Below, piece after piece: positions 23,435 through 32,152 of a DNA stretch of 61,115 bases; positions within the stretch are counted from its first letter, which is position 1, and every line of letters starts with the position of its first letter. Origin of the DNA: an uncultured Oscillospiraceae bacterium (GTDB taxonomy: Bacteria > Bacillota > Clostridia > Oscillospirales > Acutalibacteraceae). Position numbers and translations under genes: made by a program. The notes under the pieces were generated by a model that did not search any database, was not told the DNA's origin, and saw nothing but the letters and a program-made list of their open reading frames with translations. Where the stretch lies: the NCBI GenBank assembly GCA_900540305.1, contig UQFL01000006.1:1-61115 (forward strand), given 5' to 3'.

Positions 23435-23524
23435 ATTTTTGCTAAACCGAAGTTAAAATATACTAATAATAGTTATAAATAGTACATTTATATATAAAGA
23501 TGCAGAAAGGCTATGGAATAACAA

Positions 23525-24967
23525 ATGGCTAAAGAACAGAAAAAAATGGTTGACGACATCACCTCTATGGACGAGGATTTTGCAAAATGGTACACAGACA
23601 TTTGCAGAAAAGCGGAGTTAATCGAATACACAAGTGTTAAGGGTTGTATGGTTATCCGCCCTTACGGCTATGCAATATGGGAAAATATTCAGAAAATACT
23701 TGATTCTATGTTCAAGGAAACAGGGCACGAAAATGTTTGTATGCCCATGTTTATCCCCGAAAGCCTGCTTCAGAAAGAAAAGGACCATGTTGAGGGCTTT
23801 GCTCCCGAATGTGCATGGGTTACGGTAGGCGGAAGCGAAGAACTCGAAGAGCGTCTTTGCGTTCGTCCCACATCTGAAACTCTTTTCTGCGAGCATTTTA
23901 AAAACATTGTTCATTCATACAGAGACCTTCCCAAACTTTATAATCAGTGGGTTTCTGTTGTTCGTTGGGAAAAAACAACAAGACCATTCCTCAGATCAAG
24001 AGAATTTCTCTGGCAGGAGGGTCACACTCTTCACGAGACTGCCGAAGAGGCTATTGAAGAGACTGAAAAAATGCTCAACATTTACACAAAATTCTGCCAG
24101 GAATATCTTGCAATGCCCGTTGTTCAGGGTATGAAGACAGAGAGCGACAAATTCGCAGGCGCAGAGCGCACATACTGCATTGAAGCTCTTATGCACGACG
24201 GCAAGGCACTTCAGGCAGGTACATCCCATTATTTCGGTGACGGATTTGCAAAAGCTTTTGACATTCAGTTTGCAGACAAGGACAACAAACTCAAATATCC
24301 TCACCAGACATCTTGGGGAATGACTACACGCCTTATCGGCGCAATCATAATGACTCACGGCGACAACAACGGACTTGTTCTTCCGCCCGCCGTTGCACCT
24401 ATTCAGGTTATGGTTATCCCCGTAGCACAGCACAAAGAGGGCGTACTTGAAAAGGCAAACGAGGTATGCGACAGACTTAAAGCTGTATGCAGAGCTAAAA
24501 TTGACGATTCTAACAACTCTCCCGGATGGAAATTTGCTGAATATGAAATGAAAGGTGTTCCCGTAAGAGTTGAAATCGGCCCTAAAGATATTGAAAATAA
24601 TCAGTGCGTAGTAGTTACAAGACACAACAGAGAAAAGACTTTTGTTTCACTTGACGAACTTGAGGAAGTTGTTCTTCAGAAACTTCAGGAAGTTAGAGAC
24701 GGTCTTTATCAGGCTGCTCTTGAAAACAGAGAAAGACGCACTTTTGCCTGCAAAAACACAGATGAAATCACAAAGGCGCTTGAAGAAAACGGCGACGGAT
24801 TTATCAAGGCAATGTGGTGCGGATGTGAAGAATGCGAGGATAAGGTTAAAGAACTTACCGGCGTAGGCTCAAGATGTATTCCGCTTGAACAGGAACATAT
24901 TTCGGATACCTGCGTATGCTGCGGTAAACCTGCTAAATATATGCTCTATTGGGGTAAAGCATATTAA
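23525..24967 (+). CDS. proS: Prolyl-tRNA synthetase, archaeal/eukaryotic-like type
   Basis: 480 residues charging tRNA-Pro. The class II motifs are visible: LCVRPTSETLF (motif 2 region), the TRPFLRSREFLWQEGHT segment and motif 3-like SWGMTTRLIGAIIMTHGDN. There is no bacterial-type editing insertion. A C-terminal zinc-like domain (CGCEECEDK and CVCCGKPA) and the final tyrosine are typical of the short type-3 enzyme. This type is common in Clostridia. galE follows 48 bp later and may share the transcript. Confidence 0.97.
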   Translation: MAKEQKKMVDDITSMDEDFAKWYTDICRKAELIEYTSVKGCMVIRPYGYAIWENIQKILDSMFKETGHENVCMPMFIPESLLQKEKDHVEGFAPECAWVTVGGSEELEERLCVRPTSETLFCEHFKNIVHSYRDLPKLYNQWVSVVRWEKTTRPFLRSREFLWQEGHTLHETAEEAIEETEKMLNIYTKFCQEYLAMPVVQGMKTESDKFAGAERTYCIEALMHDGKALQAGTSHYFGDGFAKAFDIQFADKDNKLKYPHQTSWGMTTRLIGAIIMTHGDNNGLVLPPAVAPIQVMVIPVAQHKEGVLEKANEVCDRLKAVCRAKIDDSNNSPGWKFAEYEMKGVPVRVEIGPKDIENNQCVVVTRHNREKTFVSLDELEEVVLQKLQEVRDGLYQAALENRERRTFACKNTDEITKALEENGDGFIKAMWCGCEECEDKVKELTGVGSRCIPLEQEHISDTCVCCGKPAKYMLYWGKAY

Positions 24968-25015
24968 TAGATATAAACACATAAACACAATTTATAATGG
25001 GGAAAGGATTACAGT

Positions 25016-26032
25016 ATGGCAGTATTAGTTACAGGCGGCGCCGGATATATCGGAAGCCACACATGCGTTGAACTTATAAATGCGGGTGTAGATGTTGTTA
25101 TTGTTGACAATTTCTACAACTGCAAAAAATCAAGCCTTGACAGAATCAGGGCTTTGGTTGACAGAGATTTTAAATTCTATGAATGCGATATCCGCGACAA
25201 AGAGGGTATGGATAAAATCTTCAAGGCTGAAGATATTGATTCTGTTATCCACTTTGCAGGACTTAAAGCGGTAGGCGAAAGCGTTCACAAGCCGCTTGAG
25301 TATTTTGACAACAATGTTAACGGCACACTTGTTTTGCTTGATGTTATGAGAAACAACGGCTGTAAAAAAATCGTTTTCTCATCTTCAGCAACAGTTTACG
25401 GAATGAATAACATTTCTCCGCTTACAGAAGATATGGAAGTTGGCGGCGTTACAAACCCGTACGGCAGAACAAAATATATGATTGAATGTATTTTGAAAGA
25501 CCTTTACACATCTGACAACAGCTGGTCAATCTGTCTTCTCCGCTACTTCAACCCCATCGGCGCACACAAGAGCGGAACTATGGGTGAAGACCCGAACGGA
25601 ATCCCCAACAACCTTATGCCGTATATCACTCAGGTTGCTATCGGCAAGATGGAATACCTCAATGTTTGGGGCGATGATTATGATACTCATGACGGCACAG
25701 GCGTTCGTGACTATATCCATGTTGTTGACCTTGCTCTCGGCCATGTAAAGGCTGTTGAAAAGGTTGAAGAGGCAAGCGGTCTTTACATCTACAACCTCGG
25801 CACAGGAACAGGTTACAGCGTTCTTGATGTTGTAAAAGCGTTTGAAAAGGCTTCAGGCGTTAAGGTTCCGTACAAAATCGGACCTCGCAGAGAAGGCGAC
25901 ATTGCTACCTGCTATTCAGACCCGTCCAAAGCTTATAAAGAGCTTGGCTGGAAAGCTGAAAGAGGAATTGAAGAGATGTGTGAGGACAGCTGGCGTTGGC
26001 AGAGCCAGAATCCTAACGGCTATCCCGACTGA
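25016..26032 (+). CDS. galE: UDP-glucose 4-epimerase
   Basis: 338 residues, extended short-chain dehydrogenase fold. The NAD-binding GGAGYIGSH is near residue 7, the catalytic Ser-Tyr-Lys set appears in SSSATVYG and NPYGRTKYMIE, and GVRDYIHVVDLA is the GalE signature. It interconverts UDP-glucose and UDP-galactose for sugar use and envelope polysaccharides. GGGGAAAGGA precedes the ATG. A strong terminator follows at 26055-26086. Confidence 0.96.
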   Translation: MAVLVTGGAGYIGSHTCVELINAGVDVVIVDNFYNCKKSSLDRIRALVDRDFKFYECDIRDKEGMDKIFKAEDIDSVIHFAGLKAVGESVHKPLEYFDNNVNGTLVLLDVMRNNGCKKIVFSSSATVYGMNNISPLTEDMEVGGVTNPYGRTKYMIECILKDLYTSDNSWSICLLRYFNPIGAHKSGTMGEDPNGIPNNLMPYITQVAIGKMEYLNVWGDDYDTHDGTGVRDYIHVVDLALGHVKAVEKVEEASGLYIYNLGTGTGYSVLDVVKAFEKASGVKVPYKIGPRREGDIATCYSDPSKAYKELGWKAERGIEEMCEDSWRWQSQNPNGYPD

Positions 26033-26054
26033 TTAATATAATTACCACAAAATA

Positions 26055-26086
26055 AAAACAGCGAGCGGATTAATCCGTTCGCTGTT
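26055..26086. terminator. Bidirectional intrinsic terminator
   Basis: AAAACAGCGAGCGGAT and ATCCGTTCGCTGTTTT form a long stem with one wobble pair, followed by T8 on the plus strand and TTTTTATTTT on the minus strand. It ends galE and the DUF4173 operon. Confidence 0.92.
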
Positions 26087-26123
26087 TTTTTTGCGCATAA
26101 ACGCCGATTATGGGGTGTTAACA

Positions 26124-27983
26124 TTAATAATACTGTCTGTCTTCAGAATTTCCCTTTTCTGAAAGCTCATACATTTGCGTTTGCTCATTATAGGAATACA
26201 CATAATAATAACTGCCGTTATCAGCAAAATAAGTATCTGTCAACTCGTCATAATAATACCAATCGCTTGTATCAAGACCGTATTGAAACATATAGTTTTC
26301 ACGCTCTTCGGCTGAAAGCGCATTATAATACTCTGCAAAACCTCTTAGCGCCTTATCAACTCCGTAATTATACTCACGGAAATCCGAATTGCCTTTATAA
26401 ATTATTTTTGACGATTTATCCTCGGAATTTTCAAACTCAAAATACTTGCTGTATTTAGTATTAACAAGATTGATAAGCGCTGTTTTTGCATCTTTAGCTA
26501 CAAGGTGGTCATCGCTTTGAGCAAGCTCAGTTATATACGGTGTGGCAGTTGCCGAAAGGTTTGCAAGGTAATCAACATCAATTGTTTCCACCTTATTATT
26601 TCTATATGCCTCAACATCATATTTAGCAATAAACGCATCTATGTCTAAGAATGAAATGCCTATAAATATAACGCTGCAAACAATTATTATCGGCTGCATA
26701 TAGTTTACTTTCGGCAAAAAGATATGAACTATATAGAAAAAGATTATAACAAGCAGCATAACCATAAGCACGGATATGAGCAGGCGGTTTTTTGTAAGAG
26801 CGTAAATATCAATATAAAGCTTCATTTTTGAAAACGCCGTTATGATAAGCACTATTGAAAATGCAAGTATATATGCTGAAAGCGCTTTTACTGAAACATA
26901 CTGCTTTTGCCCTTTTCTTTTTGTGAAAAGATTTGCTAAAAACAGCAGTATAACATTGATAATACAAATGGCGAACATTTCAAAAAAGCCGCGCCTTGCG
27001 TATCCGCTGGCTGAATACTCGTATCCCTCGGGTAAAATTCCCGAAAATGCGCTGAAAAAGTAAGCAAGCTGTGAAAACAGATAAACGAGATAAGTGATAG
27101 ATATTACAGAGAGAAATGAAACCGTTATTGAAACGGGTATGCCGAAACGCAAAGCGGCATTTTTGGCGGCAAATTCAGAACCTGTTTTGAGATTTCTCTT
27201 TTTTGAAAGCATATAGGAAATTACAAAAGGTGCAATCAAAATTGTTAATATGATTTCACCTATATAATCGCCCAAATTTTTAATAATGCTTGTTACAAGC
27301 CCCTCAAAAGCGGCGTCACTGTTCATGAGAATCGGTACTACCGCAAGAAGCACGGGAATTGAAATGCCTATACCGATAATAGCGCCTGCAAAATTCTTTT
27401 TGCATTTGAAAGATTTGCCAGCCGCGCCTGCATTTGCGCCCAAATTAATCAGCGGCGATATTGTTGTACTGCTTATCAAATCTATAAGCATTTTATAACT
27501 GCCCTGCCTGTTTCGGAAAGTTCCGCTGATTCCGCAAGTATAAATCGTAAACAAAGCGGTAATCAAAAATACCATTATGCAGTTTATAAAAACATCACGG
27601 AACACCGCAAGCGTTACTGCCCCAGCAAGGGACAACGCACCGCATACATAGGAGAATGCTGAGGCTTTTACATCTTTTTTCCACAAAAACGCCGTTACAA
27701 TGGCAAAAAGCAGGAAAAACGAAATTGTAAAACCTAGATTAAAAAAGTGGAAAATTGAAAAATCAATAAAAACAAATGTCCATACCGCAAAAAGGAAAAG
27801 AAAGATATTTTCCTTTTTATTAAGCGGTGAAATATTTTTTGTTTTTTTCACAGGCATAACGGAAATATTGGGAGCAGATTGAGGTGCATTTTCCATATCT
27901 GTCTGCGCTTTAAATTCCGTATTCACTTGTGTTTTGGTTACAGGGTCATAGTACACGCCCGAATTATTTGAATTGAAATCCAT
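26124..27983 (-). CDS. DUF4173/DUF4153-type polytopic membrane protein
   Basis: 619 residues. A polar N-terminal tail (about 1-55) is followed by some 12 hydrophobic helices up to about residue 470, then a ~145-residue soluble domain rich in Tyr and Asp that ends in YNEQTQMYELSEKGNSEDRQYY. The segment SASGYARRGFFEMFAICIINV is the recognisable DUF4173 signature. Function is unknown for the family. It starts 26 bp after the XRE regulator and is the last gene of a three-gene operon with DUF2975, an arrangement suggesting a regulated membrane stress or envelope module (inference). Confidence 0.8.
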   Translation of the reverse strand: MDFNSNNSGVYYDPVTKTQVNTEFKAQTDMENAPQSAPNISVMPVKKTKNISPLNKKENIFLFLFAVWTFVFIDFSIFHFFNLGFTISFFLLFAIVTAFLWKKDVKASAFSYVCGALSLAGAVTLAVFRDVFINCIMVFLITALFTIYTCGISGTFRNRQGSYKMLIDLISSTTISPLINLGANAGAAGKSFKCKKNFAGAIIGIGISIPVLLAVVPILMNSDAAFEGLVTSIIKNLGDYIGEIILTILIAPFVISYMLSKKRNLKTGSEFAAKNAALRFGIPVSITVSFLSVISITYLVYLFSQLAYFFSAFSGILPEGYEYSASGYARRGFFEMFAICIINVILLFLANLFTKRKGQKQYVSVKALSAYILAFSIVLIITAFSKMKLYIDIYALTKNRLLISVLMVMLLVIIFFYIVHIFLPKVNYMQPIIIVCSVIFIGISFLDIDAFIAKYDVEAYRNNKVETIDVDYLANLSATATPYITELAQSDDHLVAKDAKTALINLVNTKYSKYFEFENSEDKSSKIIYKGNSDFREYNYGVDKALRGFAEYYNALSAEERENYMFQYGLDTSDWYYYDELTDTYFADNGSYYYVYSYNEQTQMYELSEKGNSEDRQYY

Positions 27984-28009
27984 ACCGTTTCCTTTCTGCG
28001 GGGGTGTGG

Positions 28010-28213
28010 CTATTCATCAAATTCAAGAATATCCCCCGGCTGGCACTGAAGCTCTCTGCAAATCGCTTCAAGAGTTGAAAATCGTATTGCCTTTGCCTTT
28101 CCCGTTTTAAGAATAGATAAGTTTGCCTGTGTTATGCCTATTTTGTTTGCAAGCTCAAGCGAGCTCATTTTTCTTTTTGCAAGCATAACATCAAGATTTA
28201 CGGTAATTCCCAT
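28010..28213 (-). CDS. XRE-family HTH regulator (YozG-like, small)
   Basis: 67 residues, essentially only a helix-turn-helix domain: VNLDVMLAKRKMSSLELANKIG, then the recognition segment ITQANLSILKTGKAKAI, then LEAICRELQCQPGDILEFDE. The family is Cro/C1-type and is typically paired with DUF2975 membrane proteins, as here (9 bp after the DUF2975 stop). It probably represses its own operon; the palindrome at 28692-28705 at the transcription start is the candidate site. Confidence 0.9.
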   Translation of the reverse strand: MGITVNLDVMLAKRKMSSLELANKIGITQANLSILKTGKAKAIRFSTLEAICRELQCQPGDILEFDE

Positions 28214-28222
28214 TTGCTCCCC

Positions 28223-28678
28223 CTATATTGTAAGTTCGTTTTCTTTTTTGATTTTTATTGATGCGTCAAAGACATGCCCAACAACAAGTACTATGAGACC
28301 CACAAAAATCTCCATTACAACAATAGCAATTAAAATTGACGCTCCGGGAGAAGCATTAAAGAAGAAATACACGCAAAATACGGCTCCTACTGCCGCCGCC
28401 AAAAAACAGCAACAGCTGAGTAGGCGCAAAAGCAAAACATTTTTCTCGTCAAAAACAATTTCCTTTCTGATATTTATCATAAGCTTATCAAGGCAGATAA
28501 GCGCCGCAAGCCCCACGGGAAGAGCTATATAAAGCGGGGTTAAAAACATACTCATAGGAATTCTACTTTCCATAAATTTGCAGTAAAACGGCGCGCCTAT
28601 CGCAACAGCCGCCCATACAAAATAGAAAATCCTGACCATAATATGAGTTATTTTGACTGCCTTACTTTTCTTAAACAT
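28223..28678 (-). CDS. DUF2975 family membrane protein
   Basis: 151 residues with four membrane helices (about 12-33, 44-63, 83-107 and 115-137), and the DUF2975 arrangement with IRKEIVFDEKN between helices 2 and 3. DUF2975 proteins almost always sit next to a small XRE regulator, as here, suggesting a membrane sensor or partner for the regulator. GGAGGATTAATCT precedes the ATG. First gene of the operon. Function otherwise unknown. Confidence 0.82.
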   Translation of the reverse strand: MFKKSKAVKITHIMVRIFYFVWAAVAIGAPFYCKFMESRIPMSMFLTPLYIALPVGLAALICLDKLMINIRKEIVFDEKNVLLLRLLSCCCFLAAAVGAVFCVYFFFNASPGASILIAIVVMEIFVGLIVLVVGHVFDASIKIKKENELTI

Positions 28679-28691
28679 AGATTAATCCTCC

Positions 28692-28705
28692 AAGAAAGCT
28701 TTCTT
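28692..28705. promoter_or_regulatory. 14-bp palindrome, candidate operator of the DUF2975-XRE operon
   Basis: AAGAAAGCTTTCTT is a perfect palindrome. It lies directly downstream of the -10 element (about +2 to +15), where a bound repressor would block initiation. The operon encodes a small XRE repressor, making autoregulation likely. No second copy was noticed elsewhere, but I did not search exhaustively. Confidence 0.5.
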
Positions 28706-28713
28706 TCAATATC

Positions 28714-28742
28714 TTTATAACAGCAAAATTATCGTTTGTCAA
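28714..28742 (-). promoter_or_regulatory. Near-consensus sigma-A promoter of the DUF2975 operon
   Basis: On the minus strand TTGACA (28742-28737), a 17-bp spacer and TATAAA (28719-28714), 36 bp before the ATG at 28678. Confidence 0.85.
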
Positions 28743-28800
28743 TAATTTTTTATCATTTTTCGATTAATTCACAATTTTTTTATATTTAGACAAAAAGAAA

Positions 28801-28821
28801 AACCGCCTTTGAAAGGCGGTT
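28801..28821 (-). terminator. Intrinsic terminator of the recD2-mreB-cobO-ECF unit
   Basis: AACCGCCTTT and AAAGGCGGTT form a GC-rich stem, followed on the minus strand by TTTTTCTTTTTG. It lies 17 bp after the stop of the small membrane protein at 28838. Confidence 0.88.
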
Positions 28822-28837
28822 AAAAATAGGCTTTTAA

Positions 28838-29125
28838 CTACATTTTGTTTGTGATAAACACGGCAAGCACAATATCAATTACAAAAAATACAAGCGCAAC
28901 AGCGGACAAAAAGATTGTTTTTTTGTTTTTGCTCTGCTGGCTTTCGGTTAACTGAGCGCCCTTTGATTTCATTACAAGCGGCACTGCAAGACCCATTGCC
29001 GCAAAGGCGGGGCAAATACCTATTGTGCACACGCCGATTGCCGCCATAGTAAACGCAAAATCACAAAGTTTCTGCACAGGGTCTTTCTGCGGTTTTTTCT
29101 CTTTGTTATCTTTTTCATTCTTCAT
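28838..29125 (-). CDS. Small two-helix membrane protein at the end of the ECF operon
   Basis: 95 residues from the ATG at 29125, which follows GGTGAT; a start at 29140 would place the ribosome site inside the ORF. The N-terminus is very basic (KNEKDNKEKKPQKD). A hydrophobic hairpin with GVCTIGICPAFAAMGLAVPLVM follows, then a Gln/Ser/Lys loop and a final helix. It overlaps the ECF S-component by 11 bp, so it is translationally coupled to the transporter and might be an accessory subunit. I do not recognise the family. Confidence 0.6.
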   Translation of the reverse strand: MKNEKDNKEKKPQKDPVQKLCDFAFTMAAIGVCTIGICPAFAAMGLAVPLVMKSKGAQLTESQQSKNKKTIFLSAVALVFFVIDIVLAVFITNKM

Positions 29126-29828
29126 TTTTATCACCCTCATAAACTATGCCGTATTTTATAACGATACGGTTTAATTTTTTTATAAACGCCTCTCCGAAAA
29201 GGAAGAGAAACAGCGCAGTAGCCGCGCCGAAAACGGCGGAAAACGGTATTCCTGCCGCATAAATTGCAATAACGCCGGACAGGGTATAATCGCTGAGCAT
29301 TGTAAGCACGGAACTTGTATCTACAATTATACCGTAAAGCGCAAAAGAAAGCAAAAAGCCGACAATGGCAAGCAGCCATCTGTTTGGCTTGATTTTATTG
29401 AAAATCAGCCCTGAAATAAAGCCGATAAGTCCGAGCGCAACCATCTGAAACAAAGTCCATACACCCTGCCCGAACAGAAAATTCGAGACAAATGCGGAAA
29501 AAGCGCCGATTATATACCCTCTTTGAGCACCGAGACAAACTGCGCTGACAATAACAACCGCCGCAATAGGTTTGAACTGCGGCACAACATAAAACGCCGC
29601 CCTTGAAGCCACCGCAAGAGCAATCAGAGACGCCATAAGCGCCATTTCACGGGCTGACGGTATTGATTTTTCGTAACTTATAAAAAACGGCAGAAGTGAA
29701 AGCACAATAATTATTGCGGCGCACAGATAATATGACGCAGATTCTGCAAAAAATAACTGCCACACAACGGTGAGCACAAGCGCCGCTATTATAAACAAGA
29801 GGAAAATTGCCTGAGAATACTTTTTCAT
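29115..29828 (-). CDS. ECF transporter substrate-binding (S) component, probably corrinoid
   Basis: 237 residues, integral membrane protein. Two N-terminal helices precede a six-helix S-component core containing ASLIALAVASRAAFYVVPQFKPIAA, SAVCLGAQRGYIIGA, and SNFLFGQGVWTLFQM. It overlaps the ATPase gene by 4 bp. The substrate is inferred from the cob(I)alamin adenosyltransferase gene in the same operon; sequence alone would allow another vitamin. It would dock onto the EcfT and ATPase encoded just upstream. Confidence 0.78.
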   Translation of the reverse strand: MKKYSQAIFLLFIIAALVLTVVWQLFFAESASYYLCAAIIIVLSLLPFFISYEKSIPSAREMALMASLIALAVASRAAFYVVPQFKPIAAVVIVSAVCLGAQRGYIIGAFSAFVSNFLFGQGVWTLFQMVALGLIGFISGLIFNKIKPNRWLLAIVGFLLSFALYGIIVDTSSVLTMLSDYTLSGVIAIYAAGIPFSAVFGAATALFLFLFGEAFIKKLNRIVIKYGIVYEGDKNEE

Positions 29829-31306
29829 TTTTCCTCCTTAGCGTCATCAACAGACACAATGCGCCCGCCACTCATTCGGGAAAGCGAAGTTGTATAGATT
29901 TCAAGAGAAGAGAAAAACGCACGCCTATCATCGCTTGACGCAATTTTTCCGCTGAAAAGGAATGAAACATAATCTGCATATCTGCCTGCGAACTCCAAAT
30001 CGTGGGTTACAAGTATTATTGTTTTACCCTCGTCACAAAGCCGTTTTAATATGCGGGCAAGTTCTGTTTTAAAAGCGGCGTCAACTGATTTTGTAGGCTC
30101 GTCAAGCAAAATTATATCCGCACCGCTTTGAATGGCTTTGGCTATGGCTACTCGCTGAGCCTCGCCGCCGCTCAAATCAAACGGATTTCTGCCAAGAAGC
30201 TCTGAGAGTGAAAACTGCTCTATAATTTGAGAATCTTGCACTTCTTCTGCAACGGTGTCATAGAGGAAAACCGTCTGCACATTCTGTGGCATAAGCGCAG
30301 TTTTGCCGCTCGTCTTTATTTTTCCGCCGTAAGGTTTTGAAACTTTTGCAAGGCATTTTAAGAGCGTTGTTTTTCCGCTTCCGTTAGCACCAACAACAGC
30401 GTTTATTTTGCCTTTATACGCCTTATAATCAAGGTCAAAAAGTATATCCCTGCCGCCCTTTTTATACGCAAAACAAACACCTTTTGCAACAAGCGCCGCC
30501 GTTTCGCCCTTTATATCAGGCTTTATATATGGCTTTTCGCAAAGCTTTTCAACCTCGATTTTTGCCGCTGTAAAATCAAGCGGCGTACTTTTTAAAAGCT
30601 GTGTATAAGCAGGAAGAATTGCCGCCATATCGCTACTATTAGCAACAAGATGATTTGCCAGGCCATTAGGCGAGCCGAAAAATTCAGCCCTGCCCGAATC
30701 AAGAAACAGCGTGCAATCCGCATCTGCCATCAAATCAGATTTATGCTCGCACATAATCACCGTTACACCGTTTTCCCTGTTAAGCCTTCTGACTGCGGAG
30801 TATAAACTTTGCGCCGAAACGGGGTCAAGCTGAGAGCAAGGCTCGTCCAGCACAAGCAAATCGGGCATTAGTATCATTGTGCAGGCAAGCGCAAGAAGCT
30901 GTTTTACACCGCCTGAAAGATTTTCCGTTTTTTCATCTATGTATGAGTTAAGATTGAAATAGCTTGCAGTTTCCGCAATTTTAAGAGCCGCCTGACTGTT
31001 TGTAAGCTCAGTGTTTTGAAGCGCAAACTGAAGTTCGCCGAAAACTGTATCCGTAACGATATTGCTTTCAACATTCTGATTTAAATATCCTATTTTATCC
31101 GTGTTTATTTCAATCTTTCCGCTCGTTTTGCCAAACGGGGCAAGTTCTTTTTTGAAAAGCCGCAAAAGGGTTGATTTTCCGCTTCCCGACTTTCCGCACA
31201 CAAAGCAGAAACTTCCTCTTTCAAGATTGAGATTTACATTTTCAAGAGCATTTTTTGATGCTTTCGGATAGGAAAATGTTAAATTTTTGATTTCAAGAAA
31301 CGCCAT
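29825..31306 (-). CDS. ECF transporter ATPase, fused A and A' domains
   Basis: 493 residues containing two ABC cassettes in one chain. Cassette 1 has Walker A GKSGSGKST (38-46), signature LSGGV (130-134) and LLVLDEPCSQLDP. Cassette 2 has GANGSGKTT (306-314), DLSGGEAQRVAIAKAIQ and IILLDEPTKSVD. Separate EcfA1 and EcfA2 proteins are usual in Firmicutes; the fused form makes this a dedicated rather than shared module. It overlaps ecfT by 28 bp and the S-component by 4 bp. AAAGGAGGATG precedes the start. Confidence 0.93.
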   Translation of the reverse strand: MAFLEIKNLTFSYPKASKNALENVNLNLERGSFCFVCGKSGSGKSTLLRLFKKELAPFGKTSGKIEINTDKIGYLNQNVESNIVTDTVFGELQFALQNTELTNSQAALKIAETASYFNLNSYIDEKTENLSGGVKQLLALACTMILMPDLLVLDEPCSQLDPVSAQSLYSAVRRLNRENGVTVIMCEHKSDLMADADCTLFLDSGRAEFFGSPNGLANHLVANSSDMAAILPAYTQLLKSTPLDFTAAKIEVEKLCEKPYIKPDIKGETAALVAKGVCFAYKKGGRDILFDLDYKAYKGKINAVVGANGSGKTTLLKCLAKVSKPYGGKIKTSGKTALMPQNVQTVFLYDTVAEEVQDSQIIEQFSLSELLGRNPFDLSGGEAQRVAIAKAIQSGADIILLDEPTKSVDAAFKTELARILKRLCDEGKTIILVTHDLEFAGRYADYVSFLFSGKIASSDDRRAFFSSLEIYTTSLSRMSGGRIVSVDDAKEEK

Positions 31307-32133
31307 TTAACATCCTCCTTTAAATCTATAATACAAGGCAAAAAAGAGCACAACGCAAACGCAATTAACGGCGCTATGCTGAAATTTTTTAATTCAAGTG
31401 TGTATCTGTATTCAAATTCATTTAAGCCTGCCGCCTTAAAAGCAATCTGCAAAGCGAGCGACAGTATAAAAAATACAATCAAAATAATATCAGTAAATTT
31501 ATAGGAATAGCGTGAAAAATGCCGCCTTTTTTCACCGAATCCACTTGATTTCATTGTATCTGCGGTTTCAATGCTGTTTTCAAGCGTTATTGAAACGAGT
31601 GCAGAAAATCTTGCAATCGTATTTTTCAGCCCCTTTGTTTCATTTCCAAGCCCTGTTTGTGCGTCTTTTATCTCTCCAGCCGTTTTAATCAAAAGAGGAA
31701 TAAAACGCAACACCATTGAAAAAAGCAGAGTTAAATTTGGGGCGAATCTGCCAAATAGCGAGGTAAATTTTTCGCTTGAAACAACCTCGTTATAACACAA
31801 AAACCACATTATGACACTGCCGAGCATAAGGCCTGTCAGCAAGCCGTAAACAAGCGCTTCAAGAGTAAAGCCGAGAGAAAAAACGGTGAACAAAACTGTT
31901 TGCCCGTATCGGCAAAAAAGCATATTGAAAAGTGCAACCGCCGCAACAAGGGGCAGAATGAATTTAAAAAAGGACGATAACGCTTTTTTACCGCACAAAA
32001 TTACATAATATGCAAAAGCCGAAACGAACGAAACGGCGCTGTAAACAGGGTTTACAAACACAAGGCTGACGATGATTACCGCTGAAAAAAAGGAGAAGCC
32101 GACAGCGGGATGAAATTTTGAAAATCTATCCAT
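31279..32133 (-). CDS. ECF transporter transmembrane (T) component
   Basis: 284 residues. Five or so N-terminal and C-terminal helices surround a cytoplasmic coupling region with MVLRFIPLLIKTAGEIKDAQ and the short coupling helices around ETADTMKSSGFGEKRRH. The family's Ala-Arg-Gly coupling motifs are degenerate here (SSGFGEKRR), as is common in dedicated systems. It is 19 bp after cobO and preceded by GGAGGA. It forms the scaffold linking the S-component to the fused ATPase. Confidence 0.85.
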   Translation of the reverse strand: MDRFSKFHPAVGFSFFSAVIIVSLVFVNPVYSAVSFVSAFAYYVILCGKKALSSFFKFILPLVAAVALFNMLFCRYGQTVLFTVFSLGFTLEALVYGLLTGLMLGSVIMWFLCYNEVVSSEKFTSLFGRFAPNLTLLFSMVLRFIPLLIKTAGEIKDAQTGLGNETKGLKNTIARFSALVSITLENSIETADTMKSSGFGEKRRHFSRYSYKFTDIILIVFFILSLALQIAFKAAGLNEFEYRYTLELKNFSIAPLIAFALCSFLPCIIDLKEDVKWRFLKSKI

Positions 32134-32152
32134 GCCGAATCCTCCGTAAAAA

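Noticed and set aside
23435..23524. T-box leader before proS
   Set aside because: The ~90-nt leader lacks the T-box sequence, antiterminator and terminator.
23996..24625. 209-residue minus-strand ORF
   Set aside because: Antisense shadow of proS with low-complexity composition.
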